From: Novosphingobium ginsenosidimutans
GTDB taxonomy: Bacteria > Pseudomonadota > Alphaproteobacteria > Sphingomonadales > Sphingomonadaceae
NCBI RefSeq assembly: GCF_007954425.1
Contig: NZ_CP042345.1
Coordinates: 868,001 to 932,000 of the forward strand
Direction of reading: 5' to 3'
DNA length: 64,000 nucleotides
In this document: piece after piece, positions 1-8,717 of the stretch
How the letters are laid out: the number at the start of each line of letters is the position of its first letter
Numbering within the stretch: the first letter of the stretch is position 1
Translations under genes and position numbers: made by a program
Notes under the pieces: model-generated
Database searches by the model: none
Seen by the model: the letters and a program-made list of their open reading frames with translations, nothing else
What the model was told of the DNA's origin: nothing

Positions 1-145
1 AATGATTAAGGGACAATCGTGTTAACCCTGTTTCGGACAAGCCCAGAGCAAGAATTGGCAAAAAGGCCCAAGCAGGGAAAGGTACCTGTCCCAATCTGGA
101 ACCGAATGTAGCTAAAAGTACTAACAGTCAGCTGTTGGACGCAGG
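1..145. other. Window-edge intergenic stretch
   Basis: No coding frame is supportable here. It lies downstream of the ruvB stop codon. I see no convincing terminator or tRNA; the stretch is more AT-rich than its surroundings. What lies beyond the window edge is unknown. Confidence 0.5.
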
Positions 146-1186
146 CTATTTGTCTGTCGGATCAGCGGAATCGAACAGGCCGCCCTGGTTCCCTGCAGGT
201 GGCGCCAGGCCAAGGTGCTGCCAGGCCCGCGCATTGAGGCAACGTCCGCGCGCCGTCCGCGCGACCAGTCCAAGCTGGATCAGATAGGGTTCGATCACAT
301 CCTCGATCGTGTCGCGCGGTTCGGACAAGCCGGCCGCCAGCGTTTCCACGCCGACCGGCCCGCCATTGTAGAATTCGGCAATCATGGTGAGGTAACGCCG
401 GTCCATCGCGTCAAGCCCGAGGTTATCGACCTCCAGCCGGGTCAACGCTGAGTCAGCCTGGCTCTGCGTGATCGCGGCATGACCCTCGACATGGGCAAAG
501 TCGCGCACCCGGCGCAGCAGCCGCCCGGCGATCCGCGGCGTCCCACGCGATCGCCGCGCAATCTCGCGCGCGCCGGCCGGCTCAATGCCGATCCCGAGCA
601 AGCCTGCGCCGCGCGTCACGACCCGCTCCAGCTCCTGTTCGGTATAGAAGTTCAGCCGTACCGGGATCCCGAAACGGTCGCGCAGCGGTGTGGTCAGCAA
701 CCCCTGCCGGGTGGTCGCGCCAACCAGCGTGAAGGGCGGCAGGTCGATCCGCACCGAGCGCGCCGAGGGCCCCTCGCCAATGATCAGATCCAGCGCGCGG
801 TCCTCCATCGCCGGATAAAGCACTTCCTCGACCTGCGGATTGAGCCGGTGAATCTCGTCAATGAAGAGGACGTCGCCCTCTTCCAGGTTGGTCAGCAGCG
901 CCGCCAGATCGCCCGCCTTGGCGATCACTGGGCCGGAGGTCGCGCGGAAACCCACGCCCAGCTCGCGCGCCACGATCTGCGCCAGCGTCGTCTTGCCGAG
1001 GCCGGGCGGGCCGAAGAACAACACATGGTCCATCGCCTCACGCCGTTGCCGCGCAGATTCGATGAACACCCGCAGGTTATCCTTCGCCGCCGCCTGCCCC
1101 ACGAACTCATCAAGTGACTTCGGCCGAAGCGCCGCGTCGGCGTCTTCAACCTGGCGGGTGGAGGAGAGGAGCGGGTTGTCGGTCAT
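146..1186 (-). CDS. ruvB: Holliday junction branch migration helicase RuvB
   Basis: RuvB is the hexameric AAA+ motor that, with RuvA, drives branch migration of Holliday junctions in recombinational repair. The 346-residue product has normal family length. It shows Walker A GPPGLGKT (residues 59-66), Walker B LFIDEIH (107-113), sensor 1 GATTR (156-160), PLRDRFG (167-173) and a C-terminal winged-helix region. It is the last gene of the yebC-ruvC-lipoprotein-ruvA-ruvB series on the minus strand, 73 nt after ruvA. I saw no alphaproteobacterial LexA box (GTTC-N7-GTTC) immediately upstream. Identity is secure. Confidence 0.98.
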   Translation of the reverse strand: MTDNPLLSSTRQVEDADAALRPKSLDEFVGQAAAKDNLRVFIESARQRREAMDHVLFFGPPGLGKTTLAQIVARELGVGFRATSGPVIAKAGDLAALLTNLEEGDVLFIDEIHRLNPQVEEVLYPAMEDRALDLIIGEGPSARSVRIDLPPFTLVGATTRQGLLTTPLRDRFGIPVRLNFYTEQELERVVTRGAGLLGIGIEPAGAREIARRSRGTPRIAGRLLRRVRDFAHVEGHAAITQSQADSALTRLEVDNLGLDAMDRRYLTMIAEFYNGGPVGVETLAAGLSEPRDTIEDVIEPYLIQLGLVARTARGRCLNARAWQHLGLAPPAGNQGGLFDSADPTDK

Positions 1187-1259
1187 TGCGACAAGCCTTG
1201 CCGCCCGATGGATAGGGAAACAAGCTCGGGATGACGGCTAAAAGGCGCGGCGGACTTAC

Positions 1260-1859
1260 TCATCCCGCCGCCCTTTTCAACGCAACCCGCACCAGATCGT
1301 TCAGCCCCGCGCCCTCACCGAGTTCCTCCAGCGCCCGCGCCACGGCTTCGGTCGCAACATTGGGTTTGAAGCCAAGGTTCTGAAGTGCCGAGACCGCATC
1401 CTGGCTGGCCGAGCCGCGCGGGGCAGCGGACACTGCAGACCCCGCGACCGAAGGCAGGCCGCCGGCCTTGTCCTTCAGCTCGTTCACGATCCGGCTGGCG
1501 AGCTTGGGCCCCACGCCTTGCGCGCGCGCGACCATCGCCGCATCGCCGCCAGCGCAGGCGCGCTGGAGTTCGTCGACGGTCAGCGCCGACAGCACCGCCA
1601 GTGCCATCTTGGACCCGACACCCTGGATCCCGGTGAGCAAACGAAACCATTCCCGCTCGCCGCCGCTGGCAAAGCCAATCAGGCGCATATCGTTTTCGGA
1701 AACCTGCAGCTCGGTGTGGACCGTTACCCGGTCACCCCTCAGGCCCAGGGCATCGAGCGTGCGGGCACTGCAATGGACAAGGTAGCCCACGCCATTCACG
1801 TCAATCACGGCCCAGTCGGGACCGAAATCGTCAAGCAGGCCGGACAGGCGGGCGATCAT
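1260..1859 (-). CDS. ruvA: Holliday junction DNA-binding protein RuvA
   Basis: RuvA is the tetrameric junction-recognition subunit that loads RuvB. The 199-residue protein has the expected layout: an N-terminal OB-fold (MIARLSGLLDDFGPDWAVID onward), two helix-hairpin-helix motifs (GIQGVGSKMA near residue 80, AQGVGPKLASRIV near 115), an Ala/Gly/Ser linker (about 135-150) and a C-terminal domain III that contacts RuvB. It lies between the small lipoprotein gene and ruvB on the same strand. There is no strong Shine-Dalgarno before the ATG, so translation may depend on upstream coupling. Confidence 0.97.
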   Translation of the reverse strand: MIARLSGLLDDFGPDWAVIDVNGVGYLVHCSARTLDALGLRGDRVTVHTELQVSENDMRLIGFASGGEREWFRLLTGIQGVGSKMALAVLSALTVDELQRACAGGDAAMVARAQGVGPKLASRIVNELKDKAGGLPSVAGSAVSAAPRGSASQDAVSALQNLGFKPNVATEAVARALEELGEGAGLNDLVRVALKRAAG

Positions 1860-1925
1860 GCACGCGGGTTAACCCGCTGCAGCGCACTCGGCAAGCGAAA
1901 GGAACAAGTGGCGAACAGTTATGAA

Positions 1926-2264
1926 CTAGAAGCGCGGGATCGGGATATCCGCCGCAACCCGGCAGGCGAGCGCCGCCGCGCCAACCTGGAACAGCACTTC
2001 GCGATCATCGACCCGGCCGGCGACACGCACCAGGTCACCAAAGGTCAGCGGTCCGTCGCGATCGTAGTAGCGCGCGGCCTTGGTCAGGCGGCTGACCTGG
2101 CTCGTCGAAAGGTGCCCACGCAGGAATTCCGCGGCGCAGCTCGCCTGGTTTTCGCTCAGGCCATAGCGCTGCAAGGCATCGGAGATCTGATAGCGGCTGG
2201 CCGTGCAGCCCGAGAGGGCCAGACCCGTGAGCGCGGCGAAGGCAATGGTTCGGTTGAGAGGCAT
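1926..2264 (-). CDS. Small predicted lipoprotein between ruvC and ruvA
   Basis: Unrecognised protein of 112 residues. The N-terminus has a hydrophobic signal ending in a lipobox, LALSGC, with the lipidated cysteine at position 20, so export and lipidation are predicted. The mature part (about 92 residues, with Asp/Arg-rich stretches and two further cysteines) matches no domain I can name. A good ribosome site (GAGGAG) precedes the ATG by about 8 nt. It is embedded in the ruv gene series with 60-66 nt gaps on either side. It is probably cotranscribed, but nothing indicates a role in recombination. Confidence 0.8.
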   Translation of the reverse strand: MPLNRTIAFAALTGLALSGCTASRYQISDALQRYGLSENQASCAAEFLRGHLSTSQVSRLTKAARYYDRDGPLTFGDLVRVAGRVDDREVLFQVGAAALACRVAADIPIPRF

Positions 2265-2325
2265 CGGGAAGCTCCTCTGGCTGCCAAAGCAGCATGGTGT
2301 GACCCCACGCCTTAACCCCCGATTG

Positions 2326-2796
2326 CTATCCTCGGTTCAGATGCGCATGCGTGATCGCCACGGCCAGCGCATCGGCCGCGTCGGCTCCGGCCAGTTTCAC
2401 CCCCGGCAGCAGCACGCCGAGCATGGCCTGGACCTGCGTCTTTTCCGCCCCGCCGGTTCCGACTATCGCTTTCTTGACCAACCGGGTGGCATATTCCGCC
2501 ACCGGCAGCCCGGCGCGGGCGAGCGCCAGCAGGCAGACGCCGCGCGCCTGGCCCAGCTTGAGCGTAGACTGGGCGTTCTTGTTGACGAACACTTCCTCGA
2601 CCGCAGCACTTTCGGGCCGGTAGTGCAGCAGCACGTCGGTCAGTTCGCGATCAAGCACAACCAGCCGTTCGGCCAGTGGGGCCTTGGGATCTGTCTTCAC
2701 CTGACCATTGGCGATGTGGCTCAACCGGCTGCCGCTTTTCGCAACGATCCCCCAGCCGGTGCAGCTGAGCGAGGGATCGAGGCCGATTATGATCAG
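2326..2796 (-). CDS. ruvC: Holliday junction resolvase RuvC, probable CTG start
   Basis: RuvC is the endonuclease that cuts RuvAB-bound Holliday junctions. The frame carries [14 protein letters not shown] with catalytic Asp7, AAVEEVF for the acidic Glu, and [12 protein letters not shown] for the C-terminal aspartates. A downstream ATG (start 2724) would remove the first catalytic Asp and the opening beta-strand, so it cannot be the real start. The only plausible initiator in frame is CTG at 2796, which overlaps the yebC TGA in the string CTGA and gives 156 residues. No ATG, GTG or TTG exists in this frame between the yebC end and IIGLD. Identity is certain; the start is inferred. Confidence 0.9.
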   Translation of the reverse strand: MIIIGLDPSLSCTGWGIVAKSGSRLSHIANGQVKTDPKAPLAERLVVLDRELTDVLLHYRPESAAVEEVFVNKNAQSTLKLGQARGVCLLALARAGLPVAEYATRLVKKAIVGTGGAEKTQVQAMLGVLLPGVKLAGADAADALAVAITHAHLNRG

Positions 2797-3536
2797 CCCA
2801 ACTTCTCCATCACTGCATCCGGGATCTCGTAGTTGCCCCAGACGGTCTGGACATCGTCATCGTCGTCAAGCACGTCGATCAGCTTGAGCAGGGTTGCCGC
2901 ATCTTCGGCGCTGACTTCGGTCTTGAGATTGGGCTTCCAGGCGAGCTTCACGCCCTCGGCCTCACCCAGCACCTTTTCCAGCTCGCGGGCGACGGGGTGG
3001 AGATTTTCCACCGCCACCCAGATCGCGTGGGCCTCTTCGTCGCTTTCGACATCGTCGGCCCCGGCTTCAAGCGCGGCTTCGAACACCTTGTCGGCATCGC
3101 CGACGCTGCCCGGATACTCGATCAGGCCCAGCCGCTCGAACCCGTGGCTCACCGCGCCTGATGCGCCCAGGTTGCCGCCGTTCTTAGCAAAGGCCGTGCG
3201 GACATTGGTGGCGGTGCGGTTGCGGTTATCCGTCAGCGCCTCGACAATCAGCGCGACGCCGCCCGGGCCATAGCCTTCGTAGCGAATCTCTTCATAGTTC
3301 TCGGCATCGCCGCGGCTGGCCTTGTCGATCGCCCGCTGGATATTGTCCTTGGGCATCGACTGCGCCTTGGCAGCGTTGACTGCGGCGCGCAGGCGCGGGT
3401 TCATGTCCGGATCGGGCATGCCCATCTTGGCCGCAACGGTGATTTCGCGGCTCAGCTTGGAGAACTGCGCGGCGCGCTTCTTATCCTGCGCACCCTTGCG
3501 GTGCATGATATTCTTGAATTTGGAATGGCCTGCCAT
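2793..3536 (-). CDS. yebC: YebC/PmpR family regulatory protein
   Basis: 247-residue member of the YebC/TACO1 family. It begins with the signature [20 protein letters not shown] and contains the acidic C-terminal stretch ([10 protein letters not shown]) typical of the family. Family members have been described as transcriptional regulators and, more recently, as translation factors that relieve ribosome stalling on proline runs (recalled, not shown here). Gene order yebC then ruvC is conserved in many Proteobacteria. Its TGA stop overlaps the proposed ruvC start, suggesting coupling. Confidence 0.96.
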   Translation of the reverse strand: MAGHSKFKNIMHRKGAQDKKRAAQFSKLSREITVAAKMGMPDPDMNPRLRAAVNAAKAQSMPKDNIQRAIDKASRGDAENYEEIRYEGYGPGGVALIVEALTDNRNRTATNVRTAFAKNGGNLGASGAVSHGFERLGLIEYPGSVGDADKVFEAALEAGADDVESDEEAHAIWVAVENLHPVARELEKVLGEAEGVKLAWKPNLKTEVSAEDAATLLKLIDVLDDDDDVQTVWGNYEIPDAVMEKLG

Positions 3537-3595
3537 GGGATACGCCGTCAGCTAGGGTTTGGAAAACGTGCCGCCCCCTAGCCGACCGGTCGCGA

Positions 3596-3913
3596 TCAGA
3601 CAACCACGGCTGTGCCAGTGGCGCTGACCATCAGCATCGAGCCATTGGCGCCAAGCACCTCGTAATCGAGATCGACCCCGACTACGGCATTGCCGCCCAT
3701 ACCAGCGGCAAACTGCTTCATCTCATCCAGCGCCTGCATCCGGGCACGAGCCAGCACATCTTCATAGGAACCCGAACGCCCGCCGACGATGTCGCGGATG
3801 CTGGCGAACAGGTCGCGAAACATGTTGGCGCCAACGATAACTTCGCCGGTAACGACGCCCAGATACTGCTGGACTGGACGGCCCTCGACCGTGGGGGTGG
3901 TGGTAACGATCAT
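3596..3913 (-). CDS. YbjQ/UPF0145 family protein
   Basis: 105-residue cytoplasmic protein of the YbjQ (UPF0145, putative heavy-metal-binding) family. It shows the opening [20 protein letters not shown], the central [16 protein letters not shown], and the conserved end [19 protein letters not shown]. The fold is a small pentameric alpha/beta protein in known relatives; cellular function is unresolved. A clear AGGAGA ribosome site stands about 8 nt before the ATG. It is separated by 66 nt from the upstream GapR-type gene on the same strand. Confidence 0.9.
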   Translation of the reverse strand: MIVTTTPTVEGRPVQQYLGVVTGEVIVGANMFRDLFASIRDIVGGRSGSYEDVLARARMQALDEMKQFAAGMGGNAVVGVDLDYEVLGANGSMLMVSATGTAVVV

Positions 3914-3979
3914 GCGGGGCTCTCCTGTTCCCGGTGGTGATGCACCAGAGATAGGTGATGAGGCCCGCCGATCAAGCGC

Positions 3980-4216
3980 TTACCCGAGGCCGAGCGCAGC
4001 CTTGTAAGTATCCAGAATTGCTTCCATCTCGGCGCGGTCATCGGGCTTCATCTTCCGCAGGCGGACGATCTGGCGCATGATCTTGGCGTCATAGCCCACG
4101 GCCTTGGCCTCAGCATAGACATCGCGGATGTCATCGGCGATGCCCTTCTTCTCTTCTTCCAGGCGCTCCACGCGCTCGATCAGCAGGCGCAGGCGGTCGT
4201 CGGTGGTTGCGGCCAT
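3980..4216 (-). CDS. GapR-like DUF2312 nucleoid protein
   Basis: 78-residue basic/acidic helical protein matching the DUF2312 family of alphaproteobacteria, whose Caulobacter member GapR binds AT-rich, overtwisted DNA and influences replication and topology (recalled knowledge). Visible hallmarks are a long amphipathic helix ([19 protein letters not shown]), the segment [20 protein letters not shown], and the terminal [19 protein letters not shown]. No membrane segment or signal is present. It lies 45 nt downstream of the DUF1244 gene. Confidence 0.93.
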   Translation of the reverse strand: MAATTDDRLRLLIERVERLEEEKKGIADDIRDVYAEAKAVGYDAKIMRQIVRLRKMKPDDRAEMEAILDTYKAALGLG

Positions 4217-4261
4217 CTTTGGGGGTAGCTCCGGTAACAGGGTGAATCGGTTGACCGGCTC

Positions 4262-4597
4262 TTAGGGGGCGGGGGCGTTCTTCTTCAAGCTCTCCGCCAT
4301 GGCTTCGAGCTGGTCGGGCGTCGCTTCCCTGTGGAAACGTTCCTTCCATTCGGCCGTCGGCATCCCGTGGATCACTTCGCGCGCGCCTTCCTTGTCGTAA
4401 GGCGCACCGCCATCGCGGATCCAGTCGGCCAGGCAATTGCGGCAGAAACCGGCAAGGACCATCAGGTCGAGGTTCTGGGCATCGCTGCGGTGGCGCAGAT
4501 GCCGTACCAGCCGCCGGAAAGCAGCCGCGGCAACCGCATCGTCGAGCGATTCGAGGGGATCTGCGGGGTTCGCATTCGTATTTTCGGAACAGCTCAT
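4262..4597 (-). CDS. DUF1244 family protein
   Basis: Protein of about 111 residues with the DUF1244 core: FRRLVRHLRHRSDAQNLDLM, then AGFCRNCLADWI, and MPTAEWKERF. The paired cysteines in FCRNC are a family signature; function is unknown. The start is ambiguous. The ATG at 4597 has AAGGG 7 nt upstream and gives near-usual family length, while an ATG at 4633 (12 residues longer) has GGAGA about 12 nt upstream. Reading further upstream would translate the large inverted repeat at 4665-4748 and is not credible. Confidence 0.85.
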   Translation of the reverse strand: MSCSENTNANPADPLESLDDAVAAAAFRRLVRHLRHRSDAQNLDLMVLAGFCRNCLADWIRDGGAPYDKEGAREVIHGMPTAEWKERFHREATPDQLEAMAESLKKNAPAP

Positions 4598-4664
4598 GGG
4601 CATACCCTTGGGTTTTGGTGACGCCTTTGCCATAGGTTGCAGGATTTCTCCACTAACGTGGAGA

Positions 4665-4748
4665 GCATCACCGGCCCACGCCCCCGGCCCAACCGCCCCA
4701 AGGGTACCCTCATCGGGTGGTTGGGCCGGGGGCGTGGGCCGGTGATGC
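4665..4748. repeat. Perfect 30-bp inverted repeat between DUF1244 and pyk
   Basis: The arms at 4665-4694 and 4719-4748 are exact reverse complements over 30 bp (GCATCACCGGCCCACG... and its complement), separated by 24 nt. The loop contains a second perfect palindrome, AGGGTACCCT (4701-4710), and three more G-C pairs plus a wobble could extend the stem. The right arm ends 24 nt before the pyk ATG. Neither side has a T-run, so this is not an ordinary intrinsic terminator. It could be a mobile palindromic unit or a regulatory cruciform/hairpin in the pyk leader. Confidence 0.9.
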
Positions 4749-4771
4749 AATCGCATTTTAAAGGGCACACA

Positions 4772-6229
4772 ATGGCTAAGTTCGATCCGCGCGGGCGCAA
4801 GATCAAGATTCTAGCGACACTGGGGCCTGCCAGCCGCAGCCCTGAAATGATCGAGAAGCTTCTGCTTGCCGGGGCCGACGCCTTCCGCGTCAACATGAGC
4901 CACGGCGATCACGAAACCCACGCCCAGACTATTGCGGCGATCCGCGCGGTCGAAAAGGACCTGCACCGGCCGGTCGCGATCCTGTGCGACCTGCAGGGCC
5001 CCAAGCTGCGCGTCGGCCAGTTCAAGGACGGCAAGGCGGTGATCCGCCATTCGGGGCACTTCACGCTTGATCGCAATCCCGAGCTGGGTGACGAAACCCG
5101 TGTCTGCCTGCCGCATCCCGAACTGTTCGCCGTGCTCAAGAAGGGTCAGCGCCTGCTGATCGACGACGGCAAACTGCGGCTGAAAGTGATCGAGGCAAGC
5201 CAGGATGCAATACTCTGCTCGGCCGAGGTTGGCGGGGTAATCATGGACCGCAAGGGCGTGAACGTGCCCGATGCCGTCGTCCCGGTGCCTGCGCTCACCG
5301 AAAAGGACCGCCGCGATCTGTCTTTCGCGCTGGAACAGGGGGCAGACTGGATCGCCCTGTCCTTCGTCCAGCGGCCCGAGGACGTGGCCGAAGCGCGCAA
5401 GCTGATGGGCGGATCGGCCACCTCGCTGATGGCCAAGATTGAAAAGCCCGCCGCGATTGACCGGCTGGCCGAGATCATCGAGCTGGCCGACGGGATCATG
5501 GTCGCCCGCGGCGACCTGGGGGTTGAGCTCAATCCGGAGGAAGTGCCGCCGATCCAGAAGCGGATCGTCGCCGCGACCCGCCGCTCGGGCAAGCCGGTGG
5601 TCGTTGCCACGCAGATGCTCGAATCGATGATCGAAAGCCCGGCCCCGACCCGCGCGGAAGTCTCGGACGTGGCCAATGCGGTCTATGACGGGGCCGATGC
5701 GGTCATGCTTTCGGCCGAAACTGCCAGCGGCGCCTGGCCGGTCGAAGCAGTAACGATCATGCATCGCATCGCCGGGCAAGTGGAGCGCGATCCCGGCTAT
5801 CGCCAGCAGGTCAGCTTTGCCGATGTTCTGCCCGATCGCACCACGGCCGATGCGCTGGCCCACGCTTGCGCCTCAATCGCGGAATCGCTGCCGATCTCGG
5901 GCGTGATCGTGTTCACCGGTTCGGGCAGCACCGCCCGACGCGTTGCACGTGAGCGCCCGGCCGCGCCGATGCTGGTGCTGACGCCTTCGCAGAAGATCGC
6001 CCGCAAGCTCGCCCTGCTGTGGGGGGCGCACGCCGTGACCACTAAGGACATCGGCAGCTTTGAGGAAATGATCGCCAAGGGTAAGCGCATGGCGCTGCGG
6101 CATGGCTTCGGCACGGCCGGGTCAAAGCTGATCGCGCTGGCGGGTGTGCCCTTCGGCACGCCGGGTTCGACCAACCTGCTCCATGTCGTCACCTTGCAAG
6201 GCGACGAGCTGGACCGGCACAAAGGTTGA
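4772..6229 (+). CDS. pyk: Pyruvate kinase
   Basis: Converts phosphoenolpyruvate and ADP to pyruvate and ATP, the last step of glycolysis/Entner-Doudoroff. The 485-residue protein starts MAKFDPRGRKIKILATLGPA, with FRVNMSHG near residue 40, the substrate loop IEKPAAIDRL around 225, the active-site MVARGDLGVELNPEEVP, the helix PTRAEVSDVANAVYDG and a C-terminal regulatory domain (FTGSGSTARRVARERP). The start is supported by AAAGGG 7 nt upstream; an in-frame upstream start would run through the inverted repeat. Only 9 nt separate its stop from the stop of the convergent acyl-CoA ligase, with no terminator visible between. Confidence 0.97.
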   Translation: MAKFDPRGRKIKILATLGPASRSPEMIEKLLLAGADAFRVNMSHGDHETHAQTIAAIRAVEKDLHRPVAILCDLQGPKLRVGQFKDGKAVIRHSGHFTLDRNPELGDETRVCLPHPELFAVLKKGQRLLIDDGKLRLKVIEASQDAILCSAEVGGVIMDRKGVNVPDAVVPVPALTEKDRRDLSFALEQGADWIALSFVQRPEDVAEARKLMGGSATSLMAKIEKPAAIDRLAEIIELADGIMVARGDLGVELNPEEVPPIQKRIVAATRRSGKPVVVATQMLESMIESPAPTRAEVSDVANAVYDGADAVMLSAETASGAWPVEAVTIMHRIAGQVERDPGYRQQVSFADVLPDRTTADALAHACASIAESLPISGVIVFTGSGSTARRVARERPAAPMLVLTPSQKIARKLALLWGAHAVTTKDIGSFEEMIAKGKRMALRHGFGTAGSKLIALAGVPFGTPGSTNLLHVVTLQGDELDRHKG

Positions 6230-6238
6230 TTTCGGCGG

Positions 6239-7987
6239 CTAGTCGAACAGCGCCTTGAGGTCCTTCTTGAGGATCTTGCCATTGGCGTTGCGCGGCAGGG
6301 TTTCAGTCAAGAACAGGATCCGCACCGGCACCTTGAACGCGGCGAGGCGGGCGCGGACCCAGTCCTGCAGCTCGACCTCGGTCGCGGACTGGCCTGGTGT
6401 CAGGTGCACCACGGCAGCCGGTTCCTCGCCCAGGGTGCGGTGCGGAATGCCGACCACCGCCGCGTCCATCACCGCCGGGTGATCGTAGAGGACGTTCTCG
6501 ACCTCGGACGAGTAGATGTTCTCCCCGCCGCGGATGACGATGTCCTTGGCCCGGTCGGCGATGTAACAGAAGCCTTCCTCGTCGATCCAGGCGAGGTCAC
6601 CGGTCCGCACCCAGCCGTCGATGAAGGTCGCCGCGGTCGCTTCGGGGTTGTTCCAGTAGCCCTTCACGATCATCGGCCCATTGGCATAGAGCTCGCCGAT
6701 CTGGCCGGGAGGCAGCGGGTTGCCTTCCTCATCCAGCACCTTGAGCTGCGCGACCGCGACGGGCGGGCCGCAGCTGGTCGGGCGGTTGAGATAGTCCTCG
6801 GCGGATAGGCCGGTGACGGTCGCAGTGGTCTCGGTCATGCCCCAGCCATTGGCAGGCAACGCGCCGAACACTTCGCGGATCTTGCGGACCAGGTCGGGCG
6901 CCGAAGGCGCGCCGCCATAACCGATCGCTTCAAGCGAGGAGAGATCGTACTTCTCGCGCGCCGGATGCTCCAGCAATTGCCAGGCGATGGTGGGCACGCC
7001 GCCGGTCGAATTGACCTTCTCGCGCTCGATGATCTGGAAGGCCTTTTCCGGCTCCCACTTGTACATGAAGATCATCGTGTGACCGGCCGCGATCGCCCCC
7101 ATCATCGTCGCCGAACAGGCGGTCGCGTGGAACAGCGGGATGACCGTCAGCAGCACCTTGCGCGCCGGGTCAGGCAGAGCTTCGCCCCGTCGCAGCACCT
7201 GCCGCGCGGCGCCATAGGCGCTGGAGAAGATGTTGGTGACGAAGTTGCGGTGCGTCCCCAGTGCGCCCTTGGGATTGCCGGTGGTGCCCGAGGTGTAGAG
7301 GATCGTTGCATCGTCATCGGCAGCAATGACAACATCCGGCAGATCCTGATCGGGCAAGGCACCCCAGTTTGACGAGGCTCCGATCACGCTTTCCAGCGTG
7401 GTCACGCCGGCCGGCAGATCATCGCGGCGCGAAACGATGACATGGGCCAGGTCCGGCAGTTCGGCGCGGTGCGGCAAGACCCGGTCCAGCCGCTCGCCAT
7501 CGCAGACCAGCACCTTGGCGCCCGAGTGGGCCAGGCCATAGGCCAGCTCCGGCCCGGTCCACCAGGCGTTGAGCGGTACACAGATCGCACCGATGGTGAC
7601 CGCTGCGAAGAACGCGACCGGCCATTCAGGCAGATTGCGCATGGCCAGGGCCACCCGGTCGCCCTTCTGCACGCCCAGCGACTGGAGGTGCCGGCCAAAA
7701 GCGGCAACCGCGCGGAACCAGGCTTCGTAAGAAACCCGTTCCTCCTCATAGATCAGGAAGGTCGCATCGCCATGGCTGCGGCCGATCCGGGCCAGCACCG
7801 CCAGGTTCTCCGGTGCATTCTTCCATACACGGGTCGGCACGCCGCGGATATCGATGGTCTCATATTCGAACCGCGCGCCCGGCGCGCAGAGGATCGCCTC
7901 GCACTCCTCCAGGCTGCGCGCCGGCCAGCCGGCCGGAATCCACTCCCTGAAACTGTCGCCAAGATGTTCGCTGCTGACTTCGCCCAT
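6239..7987 (-). CDS. AMP-dependent acyl-CoA synthetase (FadD-like)
   Basis: 582-residue class I adenylate-forming enzyme, expected to activate a carboxylic (probably fatty or aromatic) acid to its acyl-CoA through an acyl-AMP intermediate. Visible motifs are the P-loop YTSGTTGNPKG (231-241), GWGMTET in the middle, WVRTGDLAWIDEEGF with the ADP/ribose Asp, the hinge RAKDIVIRGGENIYS, and the C-terminal catalytic lysine in PRNANGKILKKDL. No signal peptide is present. GGAGG lies 3 nt before the ATG, which is close. The precise substrate cannot be told from sequence. Confidence 0.93.
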   Translation of the reverse strand: MGEVSSEHLGDSFREWIPAGWPARSLEECEAILCAPGARFEYETIDIRGVPTRVWKNAPENLAVLARIGRSHGDATFLIYEEERVSYEAWFRAVAAFGRHLQSLGVQKGDRVALAMRNLPEWPVAFFAAVTIGAICVPLNAWWTGPELAYGLAHSGAKVLVCDGERLDRVLPHRAELPDLAHVIVSRRDDLPAGVTTLESVIGASSNWGALPDQDLPDVVIAADDDATILYTSGTTGNPKGALGTHRNFVTNIFSSAYGAARQVLRRGEALPDPARKVLLTVIPLFHATACSATMMGAIAAGHTMIFMYKWEPEKAFQIIEREKVNSTGGVPTIAWQLLEHPAREKYDLSSLEAIGYGGAPSAPDLVRKIREVFGALPANGWGMTETTATVTGLSAEDYLNRPTSCGPPVAVAQLKVLDEEGNPLPPGQIGELYANGPMIVKGYWNNPEATAATFIDGWVRTGDLAWIDEEGFCYIADRAKDIVIRGGENIYSSEVENVLYDHPAVMDAAVVGIPHRTLGEEPAAVVHLTPGQSATEVELQDWVRARLAAFKVPVRILFLTETLPRNANGKILKKDLKALFD

Positions 7988-8032
7988 GATCCTCCGCGGC
8001 GGTCGCTAGGCCGCCTTGGCGGACAGGCTAGG

Positions 8033-8695
8033 TCAGCCGCGCGCGCCGAACAAGGCGGAACCGACGCGGACGTGCGTTGCACCCAGCATGATCGCGGTTT
8101 CGAAATCGTCGCTCATCCCCATCGAGCGTCCGGCAAGCCCATTGTCGGTCGCCAGCTTGTCGAGCAGGGCGAAGAACGGGGCTGGTTCAATCCCCAGCGG
8201 CGGCACGCACATCAGACCGATCACCGGGATCTGCGCGGTCCGGACCTCATCCAGCAGGGCGGGCAGATCGGCAATCGCGCAGCCGCCCTTCTGCTCTTCG
8301 GCGCCAATATTGACCTGGACGAAGCAGGGCACCTGCCGACCCGCCTTGTCCATCGCCTTGCCGAGTGCGCTGACAAGCGAGGGCCGGTCAAGCGCGTGGA
8401 TACAATCAAACAGCCGCACAGCTTCGTCGGCCTTGTTGGATTGCAACTGGCCGACGAGGTGCAGTGCGATGTCAGGATTAGTGTCGCGCAGTGCCGGCCA
8501 CTTTTCCGCCGCCTCCTGCACGCGGTTCTCGCCAAAGACACGCTGGCCGGCGGCGATCAGTGGGGCAATCCGCTCGGCCGGATGGGTCTTGCTGATCGCC
8601 ACCAGGGTCACCTCGTCGGCCTTGCGCCCCGCGATCTGCGCGGTGCGGGCAATGCGGGCGGTGATGTCGGCGAGCGCGGTGGCTGGATCGGTCAT
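8033..8695 (-). CDS. YggS/PLPBP family pyridoxal-phosphate homeostasis protein
   Basis: 220-residue single-domain (alanine racemase-like barrel) protein that binds PLP without known catalysis and buffers vitamin B6 in the family. The PLP lysine is K36 in LVAISKTHP. Other signatures are FGENRVQEA, HLVGQLQSNKA, CFVQVNIG and the phosphate-binding end SMGMSDDFETAIMLGATHVRVG. It is divergent from the ThiE-like gene, with only 22 nt between the starts, so the promoters must overlap the coding regions or each other. Confidence 0.96.
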   Translation of the reverse strand: MTDPATALADITARIARTAQIAGRKADEVTLVAISKTHPAERIAPLIAAGQRVFGENRVQEAAEKWPALRDTNPDIALHLVGQLQSNKADEAVRLFDCIHALDRPSLVSALGKAMDKAGRQVPCFVQVNIGAEEQKGGCAIADLPALLDEVRTAQIPVIGLMCVPPLGIEPAPFFALLDKLATDNGLAGRSMGMSDDFETAIMLGATHVRVGSALFGARG

Positions 8696-8717
8696 GGCGC
8701 GGTGCTATAGCGATGCC

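Noticed and set aside
146..3536. SOS (LexA) box controlling the ruv genes
   Set aside because: No GTTC-N7-GTTC repeat was seen in the gaps upstream of ruvA, ruvB, ruvC or yebC.
4637..4771. In-frame upstream extension of pyruvate kinase
   Set aside because: It translates the inverted repeat into a Pro/Arg/Gly string absent from pyruvate kinases; the ATG at 4772 has a good ribosome site and matches the family start.
8016..8717. Long N-terminal extension of the ThiE-like frame
   Set aside because: It is antisense to yggS, whose identity is secure, and has no family similarity.
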